Positions 33,460 through 43,846 are shown, counted from the first letter of the stretch. The stretch is DNA of 64,000 bases from Microbacterium paraoxydans (GCF_020524545.1 NZ_JAIVLG010000001.1:744001-808000), one strand, 5' to 3'. The notes: generated by a model from the sequence alone, not told the origin. Made by a program: numbers and translations.

Positions 33460-34734
33460 GTGTTCTGGCGACCGTTGCGCGCGCGATTCACCCGGTCAGC
33501 GCTGACGCGGTCGTTCGATGCCCTGCGTGTGCAGGAGTATCGACGATGGAGCATCGCGCAGCTGCTCTCCGGGGCTGGCGGTGCGGCCTCGCAGATCGCG
33601 ATCGCCTGGCTCGTCGTGCAGCTGGGCGGAGACGGTCTCGCGCTCGGCGCGGTGACCTCCAGCATGATGCTCCCGACGCTGCTGCTCGGTCCCTTCATCG
33701 GCGTGCTGGTGGACCGTCACACCCGTCGCGCCGTGCTGCTCGTGACGGCAGGGGTGCAGATGGCGATCGCCGCCGTGCTCGCGGCGCTGGCCCTCGGCGG
33801 CGCTCTCGAGCTGTGGATGCTGATGGCGCTCTCGCTCGCCCACGGGATCGCGTTCGCGGCGGACAACCCGGCCCGTCAGCTGCTGGTGCTCGATCTGGTC
33901 GGCCGCGACCGGGTGACCAGCGCGGTCGGCATGAACGAGGTGATCATCAACGGCGCGCGCGTGATCGGACCCGCGATCGCGGGCGCGCTGCTGCTGGTGA
34001 CGGATGCGGGCTGGTGCTTCGTGGTGAACGTGGTGCTGTTCGTCCCTTCGATCTTCGTGCTCCTCGCCTTGCCGAGCCGCATGCCGGCCCCCGAGGCCGG
34101 CGTCGGTCCGCTCCCGCGGGGGGAGCAGCGTGCGACTTCGGCCGTGGCGCCCCCGGCGGCGACGACGGGCGCGTGGAGGTTCGCCACGGGCACGCCCGCG
34201 ATCCGCGCGACGCTTCTCCTCGCGGTGTGCGCGGCAGCGAGCTACAACATCGCCGTCGTGGTGCCCCTGCTGGTGGTGGACGTGTTCCACGGTGACGGTG
34301 CGACCTACGGTGCGCTTGCCGTGGCCTTCGGTCTGGGCGCCCTTCCCGGCGCGTTCTTCTCGGCCACCGGACCGATCACACCGCGGAGTACGGAGGTGCG
34401 GACGATGGCGGTGGCCATGGCCGTCGCCGTGCTGCTGTCGGCGGCCGCCCCGTCACTGCCCTTGTTGTTCATCGGCCTGGCCGCTGTCGGCATGATCGTG
34501 ATGTGGTTCATCGCCAGGGCCAACGCCTTCGTGATGCTGTCGACGCCGAGCGCGGTGCGCGGGCGGGTGATGGGCATCTGGGCCATGGCCCTGCCCGGGT
34601 CGACCGTCGTGACGGGGCTGCTGGTCGGCGGGCTCGCGGAGGTAGGCGATCCGCGGATCGCCTACGCCGTCGTCGGGGCGGTCACGGTGCTCGCCGTCGC
34701 GGCTTCCTGGCGGGCGCTGCGGTCCGCGCCCTGA
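33460..34734 (+). CDS. MFS transporter (EntS-like)
   Basis: 424-residue permease with 12 helices. It resembles the EntS/tetracycline-efflux group: PFIGVLVDRHTRRAVLLVT (motif A after helix 2), AADNPARQLLVLDLV and NEVIINGARVIGPAIAG. These are usually exporters driven by protons. Start GTG 33460, six bases after the isomerase gene. As the last gene of the operon it might export an aglycone or waste product left after sugar removal, which would fit a glycoside-degrading role; this is speculative. Confidence 0.87.
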   Translation: MFWRPLRARFTRSALTRSFDALRVQEYRRWSIAQLLSGAGGAASQIAIAWLVVQLGGDGLALGAVTSSMMLPTLLLGPFIGVLVDRHTRRAVLLVTAGVQMAIAAVLAALALGGALELWMLMALSLAHGIAFAADNPARQLLVLDLVGRDRVTSAVGMNEVIINGARVIGPAIAGALLLVTDAGWCFVVNVVLFVPSIFVLLALPSRMPAPEAGVGPLPRGEQRATSAVAPPAATTGAWRFATGTPAIRATLLLAVCAAASYNIAVVVPLLVVDVFHGDGATYGALAVAFGLGALPGAFFSATGPITPRSTEVRTMAVAMAVAVLLSAAAPSLPLLFIGLAAVGMIVMWFIARANAFVMLSTPSAVRGRVMGIWAMALPGSTVVTGLLVGGLAEVGDPRIAYAVVGAVTVLAVAASWRALRSAP

Positions 34735-34764
34735 GTGCCCTGATCGCTTCGACCGCCCGTCGGC

Positions 34765-35727
34765 TCACGGCTCGCGGAGGCGGACCAATCGCTCATGGCC
34801 GGTCTCCTCGAGCTCGGTGATGTCGTCGCGTGACTTCAGGAAGTCGGAGAACGAGCGGTAGCCGAGAGCCTTCTCGCTGAAGGACGGATCCATGCGGCGC
34901 ATGTGCGTCTTGACCGCGGAGCTGTGCAGCCATTCGTCGGCGTCGGCCTTGTCGTGGCCGAGGCGCAGCGCGCGCTCCAACAGCTGGGTGGCGACCTCCT
35001 GGTCGTCGATCTTCTCCTCGACGCTGCTCTCCTCCGCCTTGGCGGTGGGCTTGGCCTTCGCACGCTTCGGCGCGCTCTTCGGCTTCGTCGCGGTCTCTGC
35101 TGCGGGCGCCGCCGCTTCGACGGGAGGCGCTGAAACGGGTGCGGTGACGGCCTTGACGGGGCGCACGACGCCGGGCAGCGAGTCGTAGGACTCGAACTCG
35201 TCACACGCCGCGGCGAGCGACTTCGCGGTCGAGCCCGACACACCGACCCCGATGACGTAGCGACCGAGTCGTTTGCAGCGCTGGGCGAGCGGCACGTAGT
35301 CGCTGTCGCCGGCCACGATCACGACGTGCGTGAGGTCGGGGAGCCGGAACATGTCCTCGACCGCGTCCACCGCGAGCCGGATGTCGGCACCGTTCTTGGC
35401 GTAGGCCGCGGCGGGGAACAGCTGGACGAGGTCGACCGCGCGGGCCACGAGCTGCGAGCGGTACTCGGCGTTCACGGGCGAGGACCAATCGGCGTACGCG
35501 CGGGTCAACACCAGTGTTCCGAAGGATGCGGCGTAGTCGATGATCGCGCCGACCTCGATCATCGCGCGGCCGAGGCGGTCGACCACCTCCGGATCGTTCG
35601 GGTTCTCGGTGATCCGCTGCCGGTCTTTGCCGTAGGCGTTGCGCCCGTGCACCCGGTCGTACCAGGAGATGACGATGTTGTCGAAGTCGAGATAGACGGC
35701 GACGCGGGCATCGGTGGCCTCGGCCAT
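34765..35727 (-). CDS. NYN-domain putative ribonuclease with C-terminal OST-HTH-like domain
   Basis: 320 residues. Residues about 8-170 form a NYN (PIN-like) nuclease domain with acidic residues in VYLDFDNI (Asp14, Asp16), KNGADIRLAVDAVEDMF and VAGDSDYVPLAQRCKRLG. A low-complexity Ala/Pro/Lys linker (about 190-235) leads to a C-terminal helical domain (GYRSFSDFLKSRDDI) resembling OST-HTH/LOTUS modules, which bind RNA. Expected to cut structured RNA in the cytoplasm; the target is unknown. Start ATG 35727 lies two bases from the next gene's stop, so it follows the Gfo/Idh gene in one transcript. Confidence 0.88.
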   Translation of the reverse strand: MAEATDARVAVYLDFDNIVISWYDRVHGRNAYGKDRQRITENPNDPEVVDRLGRAMIEVGAIIDYAASFGTLVLTRAYADWSSPVNAEYRSQLVARAVDLVQLFPAAAYAKNGADIRLAVDAVEDMFRLPDLTHVVIVAGDSDYVPLAQRCKRLGRYVIGVGVSGSTAKSLAAACDEFESYDSLPGVVRPVKAVTAPVSAPPVEAAAPAAETATKPKSAPKRAKAKPTAKAEESSVEEKIDDQEVATQLLERALRLGHDKADADEWLHSSAVKTHMRRMDPSFSEKALGYRSFSDFLKSRDDITELEETGHERLVRLREP

Positions 35728-35729
35728 GA

Positions 35730-36728
35730 TCAGACTCCGCTCTCGCGGGGGTAGACGACGCCCAGCTGGGCCCTGATCTCGTCGAGCACGCCCATGATCG
35801 CGACGGTGTCGGCGATCGGCAGGATGTCGCCCTCGAGATGGCCCTCGGTCACCAGACGTTCGGCGGCCAGCGCCTCGAACTGCATCCCGCGCGGACCGTC
35901 GGAGGACGGGCGGCCGTCGAACTCCTCGATCACCGCGCCCTGCGGATCGATCACACGCAGGATGGACGGCGACCACCAGAAGCGCTCGATCTCGACGCGG
36001 GCCGCAGTGCCGACCACGTGGGCCGTGTTGGGACCGGCCCCGCGCGACGACGACAGGGTGGTGGAGACCGCTCCGCCCTCGTGCGTCATGACCGTCGCGA
36101 CCTCGGCATCCGCTCCCGTCTCGATGAGGCGGCCGACCGCGCGCACCGACGTCGGGGCCCCGAGCACGTCCCAGACGAAGGAGATCGGGTAGATGCCGAG
36201 GTCGAGCAGGGCGCCGCCGCCGAGCTCCAGGGCGTTGAGCCTGTGGGCCGGGTCGGAGGGCAACAGCTGCGTGTGGTCGGCGCTCACCGCACGGATCTCA
36301 CCCAGCGCGCCCTCGGCGATCAGCTCGCGCAGACGCACCATGTGCGGCAGGTACCGCGTCCACATGGCTTCCATGACCAGCAACCCGCGCTCCGCAGCCA
36401 GGGCCCGCAGATCTTCGGCCTCGGCACGGTTCAGCGTGAACGCCTTCTCGACCAGCACGTGCTTGCCGTTCTCGAGGGCGAGCCGAGCGTTCTCATGGTG
36501 CATCGGGTGCGGCGTCGACACGTAGATGATGTCGACGTCGGGGTCGGCGACGAGAGCGTCGTAGGAGGGGTGGGCGTGGGGGATGTCGAAGCGCGCGGCG
36601 AAAGCATCCGCCGACTCCTGCGAACGGGAGCCGACGGCCACGAGGTCGAGCCCCGCGGTTCGCAGATCGGACGCGAATGCGCCGGCGATACCGCCGGTCG
36701 CGAGGATTCCCCACCGAAGACCTGTCAT
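35730..36728 (-). CDS. Gfo/Idh/MocA family oxidoreductase
   Basis: 332-residue NAD(P)-dependent dehydrogenase of the dihydrodiol-dehydrogenase-like branch. Rossmann loop GILATGGIAGAFA at the N-terminus; HVLVEKAFTLN replaces the usual EKP by EKA; LLDLGIYPISF carries the active-site region. Not closely similar to the Gfo/Idh protein of the glycoside operon. Own -10 element (TACGCT) six bases before the ATG; co-transcribed with the NYN-domain gene. Confidence 0.92.
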   Translation of the reverse strand: MTGLRWGILATGGIAGAFASDLRTAGLDLVAVGSRSQESADAFAARFDIPHAHPSYDALVADPDVDIIYVSTPHPMHHENARLALENGKHVLVEKAFTLNRAEAEDLRALAAERGLLVMEAMWTRYLPHMVRLRELIAEGALGEIRAVSADHTQLLPSDPAHRLNALELGGGALLDLGIYPISFVWDVLGAPTSVRAVGRLIETGADAEVATVMTHEGGAVSTTLSSSRGAGPNTAHVVGTAARVEIERFWWSPSILRVIDPQGAVIEEFDGRPSSDGPRGMQFEALAAERLVTEGHLEGDILPIADTVAIMGVLDEIRAQLGVVYPRESGV

Positions 36729-36734
36729 GGTCTC

Positions 36735-36740
36735 AGCGTA
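36735..36740 (-). promoter_or_regulatory. -10 element of the Gfo/Idh-NYN operon
   Basis: TACGCT on the minus strand, six bases before ATG 36728. Confidence 0.55.
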
Positions 36741-36803
36741 CGGGGTGCCGCGGGCGTGACGCCGCATCCTCACGGGGTCGGCTCCCGATCCGCGGCCTCT
36801 CGA

Positions 36804-37748
36804 TCACGGCAGCAGGATGATCTTGCCCGAGGCGGTTCCGGACTCCAGGAGCTCATGGGCCCGCGCCGCCTCGGTGAGCGGCAGCTGCGGTCCGATCTCG
36901 ACGGTGAAGTCCCCGGTCTCCAGGAGCGCGATCGTCCGGGGCAGCGCCTCGGCGCGCCAGGCGAGCTCCTGATCGGTGAGGGGCACCGGTGAGCCCCCGG
37001 AGAAGGCGCGGATTCCGAACGATGCGGCATCCGGCCCTCGGACGATCGTACCGATGCGGTCGCGGTCGGCCACCAACGCGAGGGAGGTCTCGATCGCCTC
37101 GTCGGTGCCGGCGCAATCGAGCACCACCGTGACGGCAGACGGAGCGACATCGCGGACTCGATCGATCAGACCATCGCCGTAGGCCACGGGGACCGCCCCG
37201 AGTTCGCGCAGCTGGTCGTGGCGGGCGGGACTCCCGGTCGCGATCACGGTCGCACCCCAGGCGACTGCGAACTGCACGGCTGCCTGCCCGACCGCGCCGG
37301 AGCCTCCGTGCACGAGGAGCACATCGCCTTCGGTGACGCCGAGAGACCGCAGCGCCTGGTAGGCGGTGCCTGCCGGGATCCCGATCGCGGCGCCCTCGGC
37401 CATCGTGACCGAGTCCGGAAGCGGAGCGAGGTTCTCGGTCGCGACGGCGAGTGCGGAAGCGTACGTGCCGTGCCCGTCGCGGATCGCCACTCGATCGCCG
37501 ACCTGCAGGCCGTCGACGCCCTCGCCCAGCACCTCGATGACCCCGGCGCCGTCGAACCCGGCCGGACGCGGCTCGGTGATCGGCGGGGAAGGACGTCTGC
37601 CGCCGCGGAGCTTCGCATCGATCGGATTCACGCCTGCCGCCTCGATCCGCACGACGACCTCACCGCGCGCGGCGACCGGGTCGGGGATCTCCATCAGGTG
37701 GAGGACGGCGGGGGATCCGATTTCGGTGTACACGATCGCGCGAGCCAT
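36804..37748 (-). CDS. Zinc-free medium-chain alcohol dehydrogenase / quinone oxidoreductase
   Basis: 314-residue MDR-superfamily NADPH oxidoreductase. GroES-like N-domain with AAGVNPIDAKLR, cofactor domain with VHGGSGAVGQAAVQFAVAWG and C-terminal HELLESGTASGKIILLP. The catalytic-zinc cysteines are absent, which places it with the quinone oxidoreductase/zeta-crystallin group. Probable role is reduction of quinones or reactive enones. TAGCCT stands six bases before the ATG. Confidence 0.92.
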   Translation of the reverse strand: MARAIVYTEIGSPAVLHLMEIPDPVAARGEVVVRIEAAGVNPIDAKLRGGRRPSPPITEPRPAGFDGAGVIEVLGEGVDGLQVGDRVAIRDGHGTYASALAVATENLAPLPDSVTMAEGAAIGIPAGTAYQALRSLGVTEGDVLLVHGGSGAVGQAAVQFAVAWGATVIATGSPARHDQLRELGAVPVAYGDGLIDRVRDVAPSAVTVVLDCAGTDEAIETSLALVADRDRIGTIVRGPDAASFGIRAFSGGSPVPLTDQELAWRAEALPRTIALLETGDFTVEIGPQLPLTEAARAHELLESGTASGKIILLP

Positions 37749-37754
37749 GGAATC

Positions 37755-37760
37755 AGGCTA
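37755..37760 (-). promoter_or_regulatory. -10 element of the quinone oxidoreductase gene
   Basis: TAGCCT on the minus strand, six bases before ATG 37748. Confidence 0.55.
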
Positions 37761-37762
37761 CC

Positions 37763-37792
37763 CGCGACCGGCCACGGAGGCTCCGTGTCGCG
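37763..37792 (-). terminator. Weak hairpin after hrpA
   Basis: CGCGA/TCGCG outer stem and CACGG/CCGTG inner stem with a 5-base bulge, 24 bases past the hrpA stop. It overlaps the presumed -35 region of the quinone oxidoreductase promoter. Confidence 0.35.
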
Positions 37793-37815
37793 TGGGATGA
37801 AGGAGATCTCGTGGG

Positions 37816-40800
37816 TCAGCGCCCCGAGAGCGCCTTCATGATGCGCTGCGGGGATACCGGCTGCGCGGTGCCGAGCCGCTGCGCGAACACGCTCACGCGG
37901 TACTCCTCCAGAAGCCATCGCACCTCGACGAGCGGCGGTGCCGCGTCGGCGCGGAGAGGTATCGTGCCCCCGGCGTCCTCGAACGCAGCGGCCATCCGCT
38001 CGTACTCCGTCATTCGTGCGCGGTCCTTGCCCGGCTCGCTGGCGAGCGTCTTCAGGCGGTCGAGCATCCCCTCCAGGTACCGCGGGAAGTGCGCGAGGCG
38101 GTCGACGCCGGCCGCCGACACGAAACCCGGATGGAGGAGCCCGCTCAGCTGGGTGCGGATGTCGTTCAGCGGGCCGAGCAGCGCGAGCGAGTTCTGCGAC
38201 TTGATGCCGCGCTCGACGTCCCTGGATCGGCTGAGGATGCGCGCCACCAGCGAGACGCAGGCGAAGAGGTCGTCGACGAGTGTGGCCGAGACCGCGTCGC
38301 GCACCGTCGCGAAATCCGTCTCGGTGCGCACGATCCCGTCCGGCACGACACGCTCGACGGCCTTGCGGGCGACGGCCGCCCGACAATCTTCGATGAGGGC
38401 GGCGGCCGACGGATACGGCGAGGCGGCGAGTGCCAGCTTCTCCTGGCTCGTCAGATGCTCCTGCACATACGAGGAAGGCGACGGCACACCGAGCAGCACC
38501 AGGCGCAGCACGCCGTCGCGCGTGGCGGCGGCAGCGGCCTCCGGAGTCGACTCCACGCGTACCGACACGCTCTTGCCCTGGTCGACGATGGCGGGATAGC
38601 CGCGCACGACGCCACCGGCGACGCGGGTGTCGAGGACCGGGGGCAGATCCCCGAAGGTCCACCCCGTGAGACCGGTCTGCTCGATCGGAGCCGCAGCGAC
38701 GCGTTCGGGCCCGCGACCTCCGCCGGGGGTCCCCGATCGGGGTGGAGCGGCGATCGAGCGGGCGACGCTGCTGCGCGCACGGTCGGAGAGTCGCGTCTGC
38801 AGCGCTTGCAGGTCACGGCCAGAGCCGACGATCCGACCACGTTCGTCCACGGCACGGAAGTTCATGCGCAGGTGCGGGGGCACCCGCTCGTCGTCGAAGT
38901 CGGCTGCGGAGACGAGCTGGTTCGCGAGCGGCTGGATCCGTCGCGCGAGCGCCTCCTTGAGCGTGCGCGGAGGGAGTCCGCCGTGCGACTCCGGGCCTTC
39001 CTCGCTGAGCTCGGCCCCGAACTTCTCGGCCCAGTCGGCGGCGGGCACGACGTGGCGCCGGATCGCCTTGGGGAGGGCGCGCAGCAACCCCGTGATCAAC
39101 TCGGCCCGCAGGCCGGGAACCTGCCAGTCGAAGCCGCGGTCCTCGATCTGGGCGAGCAGTGGCAAGGGCACGACCACGCTGACGCCGTCGTCCTCGGAGC
39201 CGGGCTCGAACCGGTACGCGAGGCCGAGTACCTGGTCGCCCTGCGTCCACCGGGTCGGGAACTCGCGCTGATCCGCGCGTTCCTCGTCGTCGATCAGGTC
39301 GCTCTCGCGCATCACGAGCAGCTTCGGCGTCGCGGCCATCGCCTCCCGCCACCAGCTCTCGAAGGAGCGCACGTCGAACACCTCGGCGGGGATGCGCTCG
39401 TCGTAGAACCGGAACACGGCCTCGTCGCCGGCGAGGATGTCGCGGCGGCGCTCGCGCTCCTCCAGCTTCTCGAGGCGTTTGCGCAGTTCGGCGTTGCTGC
39501 GCCAGAACGCACTCGCGCGCTTGTCGATGCGCGTCGGATCCCACTCGCCCTCGACGAGCGCATGCCGCACGAAGAGCTCGCGTGATGCGGCCCGGTCGAT
39601 GCGCGCGAACTGCACGCGGCGTCGGGGGATGATCTCGAGCCCGAACAAGGTGACCTTCTCGAAGGCGACGGCGGCGCCGGCATCCTTCGACCAGTGCGGC
39701 TCGGTCACCTGCCGCTTGGCGAGGTCGCCCGCCAGCGGCTCTGCCCACGCCGGGTCGATCGCGGCGACCGTGCGAGCGAACGTGCGAGAGGTCTCGACGA
39801 TTTCGGCCGCGATCACCGCGCGCGGGCGCTTCTTGCGCAGACCCGACCCGGGGAAGATCGAGAAGCGGATGCCGCGGGCGCCCCGATATTCGGCGATGCG
39901 GCGGCCCTTCGGCTCCTTCGCAGGGGAGTGCGCCTTGCCGGCGGGCGCCGTGCGCTCGTCGAGGATGCCGATCTGCGACAGGAGTCCGGAGAGCAGCGCG
40001 CGGTGGATCGCGTCCGGATCGCTCGCGGCGCCCGTCTCGGCCCCGCGCTCGGGCGTCCTGACGAGCGTGCGCAACTGGCGGTGCACATCGAACCACTCGC
40101 GCACCCGCACGTAGTTGAGATGCTCGGAGCGGCACAGTCGGCGGAACGCGCTCGAGCCGAGTTCGCGCTGCTGCTCGCGCAGGTGATTCCACAGGTTCAG
40201 CAGGGTCAGGAAGTCGCTCGTCGGGTCGATGAAGCGCGCGTGCAGGCGGTCAGCCTCCTCGCGGCGCTCCTCCGGCCGCTCGCGCACGTCCTGGATCGTC
40301 ATGCCTGAGACGATCGCGAGCACATCGCGTGTGACCGATCCGCCCGCTCCTGCACGGCCCGCCTCGATCAGCATCCGTGCGAACCGCGGGTCGATCGGCA
40401 TGCGCGAGATGTCCCGTCCCGTGCGGGTGAGGTGGGGGGAGCCGTCACGGCGGGACGGCTCGACCGCGCCGAGCTCGGTGAGCAGATCGAACGCGGCCTT
40501 CACGCCGCGGGAGTCGGGCGGGGTCAGGAACGGGAAGGCGGCGATGTCGCCGAAGCCGAGCGAGAGCATCTGCAGGATGACCGATGCGAGTGACGTCCGC
40601 AGGATCTCGGGCTCGGTGAACTCGGGACGCCGGTCGAAGTCCTCCTCCGAGTAGAGGCGGATGGCGATGCCGTCGCTGGTGCGTCCCGCACGGCCCGAGC
40701 GCTGGTTCGCCGACGCCTGCGAGATGGCCTCGATCGGCAGACGCTGGACCTTGGAACGGTTGCTGTAGCGCGAGATCCTGGCGGTGCCGGTATCGATGAC

Positions 40801-41733
40801 GTACTTGATGCCGGGAACGGTGAGACTCGTCTCGGCGACGTTGGTGGCGAGGATCACCCGGCGGCGCACGCCCGGCACCCGGCTGCGCTCGAACACCCGG
40901 TGCTGGTCCGCGGCGGAGAGGCGTCCGAACAGGGGGAGCACCTCGGTGGGCGCGCGGTGGTCCGCGTACGCGCCGCGCACCGCGTCGGCCGCGTCGCGGA
41001 TCTCGGCCTCGCCGGGCAGGAACACGAGCACGTCGCCCGGCGCCTCGCGGTCCAGCTCGCGCAGCGCGGAGACGATGGCCGAGACCTCATCCTCCGGCTC
41101 CGCGGCCTGATCCTCCTCGTCGGGATCCTCGACCGGCCCGCGGTAGCGGATCTCCACGGGATACGTGCGTCCGGAGACCTCGATGATCGGAGCGGGTGTG
41201 CCGTCCGCCGCCGCGAAGTGCGTGGCGAAGCTCTCCGGATCGATCGTGGCCGAGGTGATGACAACCTTGAGGTCGGGGCGCTCGGGCAGGATGCGCGAGA
41301 GGTAGCCGAGGAGGAAATCGACGTTGAGGGAGCGCTCGTGCGCCTCGTCGATGATGATCGTGTCGTAGCGCGTGAGCAGCCGATCGCGATGGATCTCGTT
41401 GAGGAGGATGCCGTCGGTCATCAGCGCGATGCGGGTGGCGTCCGAGACCTTGTCGGTGAAGCGCACCTTGTAGCCGACGACCGTGCCGAGCTCGACCTGG
41501 AGCTCCTCGGCGACGCGCTCGGCGATCGTGCGGGCCGCGAGGCGGCGCGGCTGGGTGTGCGCGATGCGCTCCCGCCCGAGTTCGAGGGCGATCTTCGGCA
41601 GTTGGGTCGTCTTGCCGGATCCGGTGGCGCCCGCGACGATCACGACCTGGTGGTCGCGCAGGGCGTCGGCGATCTCGGCCCTGGCTGCGCTGACGGGCAG
41701 CTCCGGCGGATAGGAGATCGCAGGGGAGGACAT
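37816..41733 (-). CDS. hrpA: ATP-dependent RNA helicase HrpA
   Basis: 1305-residue DEAH-box helicase, full family length. Walker A GATGSGKT at 35-42, DEAH box IIIDEAHERSLN, motif III TSATID, motif VI SGRAGRTSDG, then winged-helix, ratchet and OB regions and the long HrpA-specific DUF3418 C-terminal domain. Bacterial HrpA unwinds RNA and is linked to mRNA processing and rescue of stalled ribosomes. The ATG at 41733 has GGAGGG close upstream and TACGAT eight bases upstream. Its promoter is back-to-back with that of the acyltransferase-like gene; the two starts are only 43 bases apart. Confidence 0.96.
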   Translation of the reverse strand: MSSPAISYPPELPVSAARAEIADALRDHQVVIVAGATGSGKTTQLPKIALELGRERIAHTQPRRLAARTIAERVAEELQVELGTVVGYKVRFTDKVSDATRIALMTDGILLNEIHRDRLLTRYDTIIIDEAHERSLNVDFLLGYLSRILPERPDLKVVITSATIDPESFATHFAAADGTPAPIIEVSGRTYPVEIRYRGPVEDPDEEDQAAEPEDEVSAIVSALRELDREAPGDVLVFLPGEAEIRDAADAVRGAYADHRAPTEVLPLFGRLSAADQHRVFERSRVPGVRRRVILATNVAETSLTVPGIKYVIDTGTARISRYSNRSKVQRLPIEAISQASANQRSGRAGRTSDGIAIRLYSEEDFDRRPEFTEPEILRTSLASVILQMLSLGFGDIAAFPFLTPPDSRGVKAAFDLLTELGAVEPSRRDGSPHLTRTGRDISRMPIDPRFARMLIEAGRAGAGGSVTRDVLAIVSGMTIQDVRERPEERREEADRLHARFIDPTSDFLTLLNLWNHLREQQRELGSSAFRRLCRSEHLNYVRVREWFDVHRQLRTLVRTPERGAETGAASDPDAIHRALLSGLLSQIGILDERTAPAGKAHSPAKEPKGRRIAEYRGARGIRFSIFPGSGLRKKRPRAVIAAEIVETSRTFARTVAAIDPAWAEPLAGDLAKRQVTEPHWSKDAGAAVAFEKVTLFGLEIIPRRRVQFARIDRAASRELFVRHALVEGEWDPTRIDKRASAFWRSNAELRKRLEKLEERERRRDILAGDEAVFRFYDERIPAEVFDVRSFESWWREAMAATPKLLVMRESDLIDDEERADQREFPTRWTQGDQVLGLAYRFEPGSEDDGVSVVVPLPLLAQIEDRGFDWQVPGLRAELITGLLRALPKAIRRHVVPAADWAEKFGAELSEEGPESHGGLPPRTLKEALARRIQPLANQLVSAADFDDERVPPHLRMNFRAVDERGRIVGSGRDLQALQTRLSDRARSSVARSIAAPPRSGTPGGGRGPERVAAAPIEQTGLTGWTFGDLPPVLDTRVAGGVVRGYPAIVDQGKSVSVRVESTPEAAAAATRDGVLRLVLLGVPSPSSYVQEHLTSQEKLALAASPYPSAAALIEDCRAAVARKAVERVVPDGIVRTETDFATVRDAVSATLVDDLFACVSLVARILSRSRDVERGIKSQNSLALLGPLNDIRTQLSGLLHPGFVSAAGVDRLAHFPRYLEGMLDRLKTLASEPGKDRARMTEYERMAAAFEDAGGTIPLRADAAPPLVEVRWLLEEYRVSVFAQRLGTAQPVSPQRIMKALSGR

Positions 41734-41764
41734 AGCCCTCCATCGTATGACGGGATTCACCGCC

Positions 41765-41770
41765 TACGAT
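41765..41770 (+). promoter_or_regulatory. -10 element of the DUF418/HGSNAT-like gene
   Basis: TACGAT six bases before GTG 41777. This is the reason for preferring that start to the ATG at 41747. Confidence 0.5.
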
Positions 41771-41776
41771 CAACGG

Positions 41777-42922
41777 GTGATCACCGCACTGGCTCCTGTC
41801 CGCTGGTTCCGCGAGTTCGGCCGTCCGCCGCGCATCCTCGGTCTCGACGTCGCCCGGGCTCTGGCGATCCTCGGCATGGCCGGCGCACATATCGGGGAGA
41901 CGGAGCCCTTCGCGTGGGCGGACCCGGCGACCTGGACCGACCTCGTGCACGGTCGATCCTCGATCCTCTTCGCCGTCCTCGCCGGGGTGTCGATCGCCCT
42001 GATAACCGGGCGCGGCGCGCTGCCCGAGCCCGAGCGCATCCCGAGCATCCGCCTGAACCTGGTCGGACGCGGTGCCGTGATCTTCCTGATCGGGCTCGCG
42101 CTGGAGTTGCTGAACACCCCGATCGCCGTGATCCTCACGCTCTACGGCATCCTCTACGTCGCGGTGATCCCGTTCCTGCGGTGGGGGCCCCGGCGGCTTC
42201 TGATCGGCGCGGCGGTGCTCGCGCTGCTGGGGCCGGCGCTGCTGGCGTTCCTGGGCGCCGTGATGCTGTACCCGTTCGGCACCGGGATCGGCTTCGTGCT
42301 GTACGGCACGTATCCGATCACGGTCTGGCTGGCCCTCGTGCTCGGCGGCATGGCGCTGGGACGCATGCACGTGGAGCGGGTGCGCACCGCCGTGGTCGCG
42401 CTGGTCGTTGGCGTGGCGCTGGCTGTGGTCGGCTACGGCCTCGGCGCTCTCGGACAGGCCACGGGGATCGCGGGCGCCGCCGACGGCGAAGTGATGTCGG
42501 CGCCGTCCGGGTGGGCGGACTATCCGCAGGCGCTCGCCGAGGCGGATCCCGGGGGAGCGGCGCTCATGGCCTTCGTCGCGGTGGAACCGCACAGCGGTGG
42601 AACGGCCGAGGTCCTGGGCTCCGGAGGCTTCGCGCTCGTCGTGATCGCGCTGTGCCTGCTGGCGAGCGGGCCCCTGCACGGGGTGCTGCTGCCGCTGGGA
42701 GCACTCGGATCCATGCCGTTGACGGCCTACAGCGCGCATGTGCTCTCGATCGTCCTGGTGGTCGGACCGGGGGGATTCTTCTCGAGCAACGCTTTCTGGG
42801 CGGCGACGGCGCTGGGGCTGCTGGTACTCACGACGCTCTGGTCGATGTTCTTCGGACGAGGTCCGCTGGAGCGCCTGGTCGGGCGTGGCGCAGCGGCGAT
42901 GGCGGCTGTCCCACACCGGTCT

Positions 42923-42925
<3 letters not shown>
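41777..42925 (+). CDS. Heparan-alpha-glucosaminide N-acetyltransferase-like / DUF418 membrane protein
   Basis: 382-residue polytopic membrane protein with about 9-10 helices. The N-terminal signature RILGLDVARALAILGMAGAH followed by a helix and RGAVIFLIGLALEL is that of the DUF1624/DUF418 (YeiB, HGSNAT) group, thought to transfer acyl groups from cytoplasmic acyl-CoA across the membrane to extracellular glycans or antibiotics. The substrate is unknown. An in-frame ATG at 41747 would add ten residues and overlap the hrpA promoter. Confidence 0.82.
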
Positions 42926-43771
<846 letters not shown>

Positions 43772-43800
43772 CCTCCCGTGGCATCGGGTCCTCGGGCCCA

Positions 43801-43841
43801 GATGACGCCCCGTGTCGCCACGCGCGACACGGGGCGTCGTC
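43801..43841 (+). terminator. Terminator after the aldo/keto reductase
   Basis: Perfect 14-bp stem ACGCCCCGTGTCGC / GCGACACGGGGCGT (43805-43818 / 43824-43837) with a 5-base loop; further pairing extends it to the limits given. No U-run. Confidence 0.8.
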
Positions 43842-43846
43842 GTGAG

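Noticed and set aside
41747..41776. ATG at 41747 as start of the DUF418/HGSNAT-like protein
   Set aside because: It would put the start codon upstream of the TACGAT -10 element; GTG 41777 fits the spacing seen at other genes. In-frame, so the ATG is not excluded.
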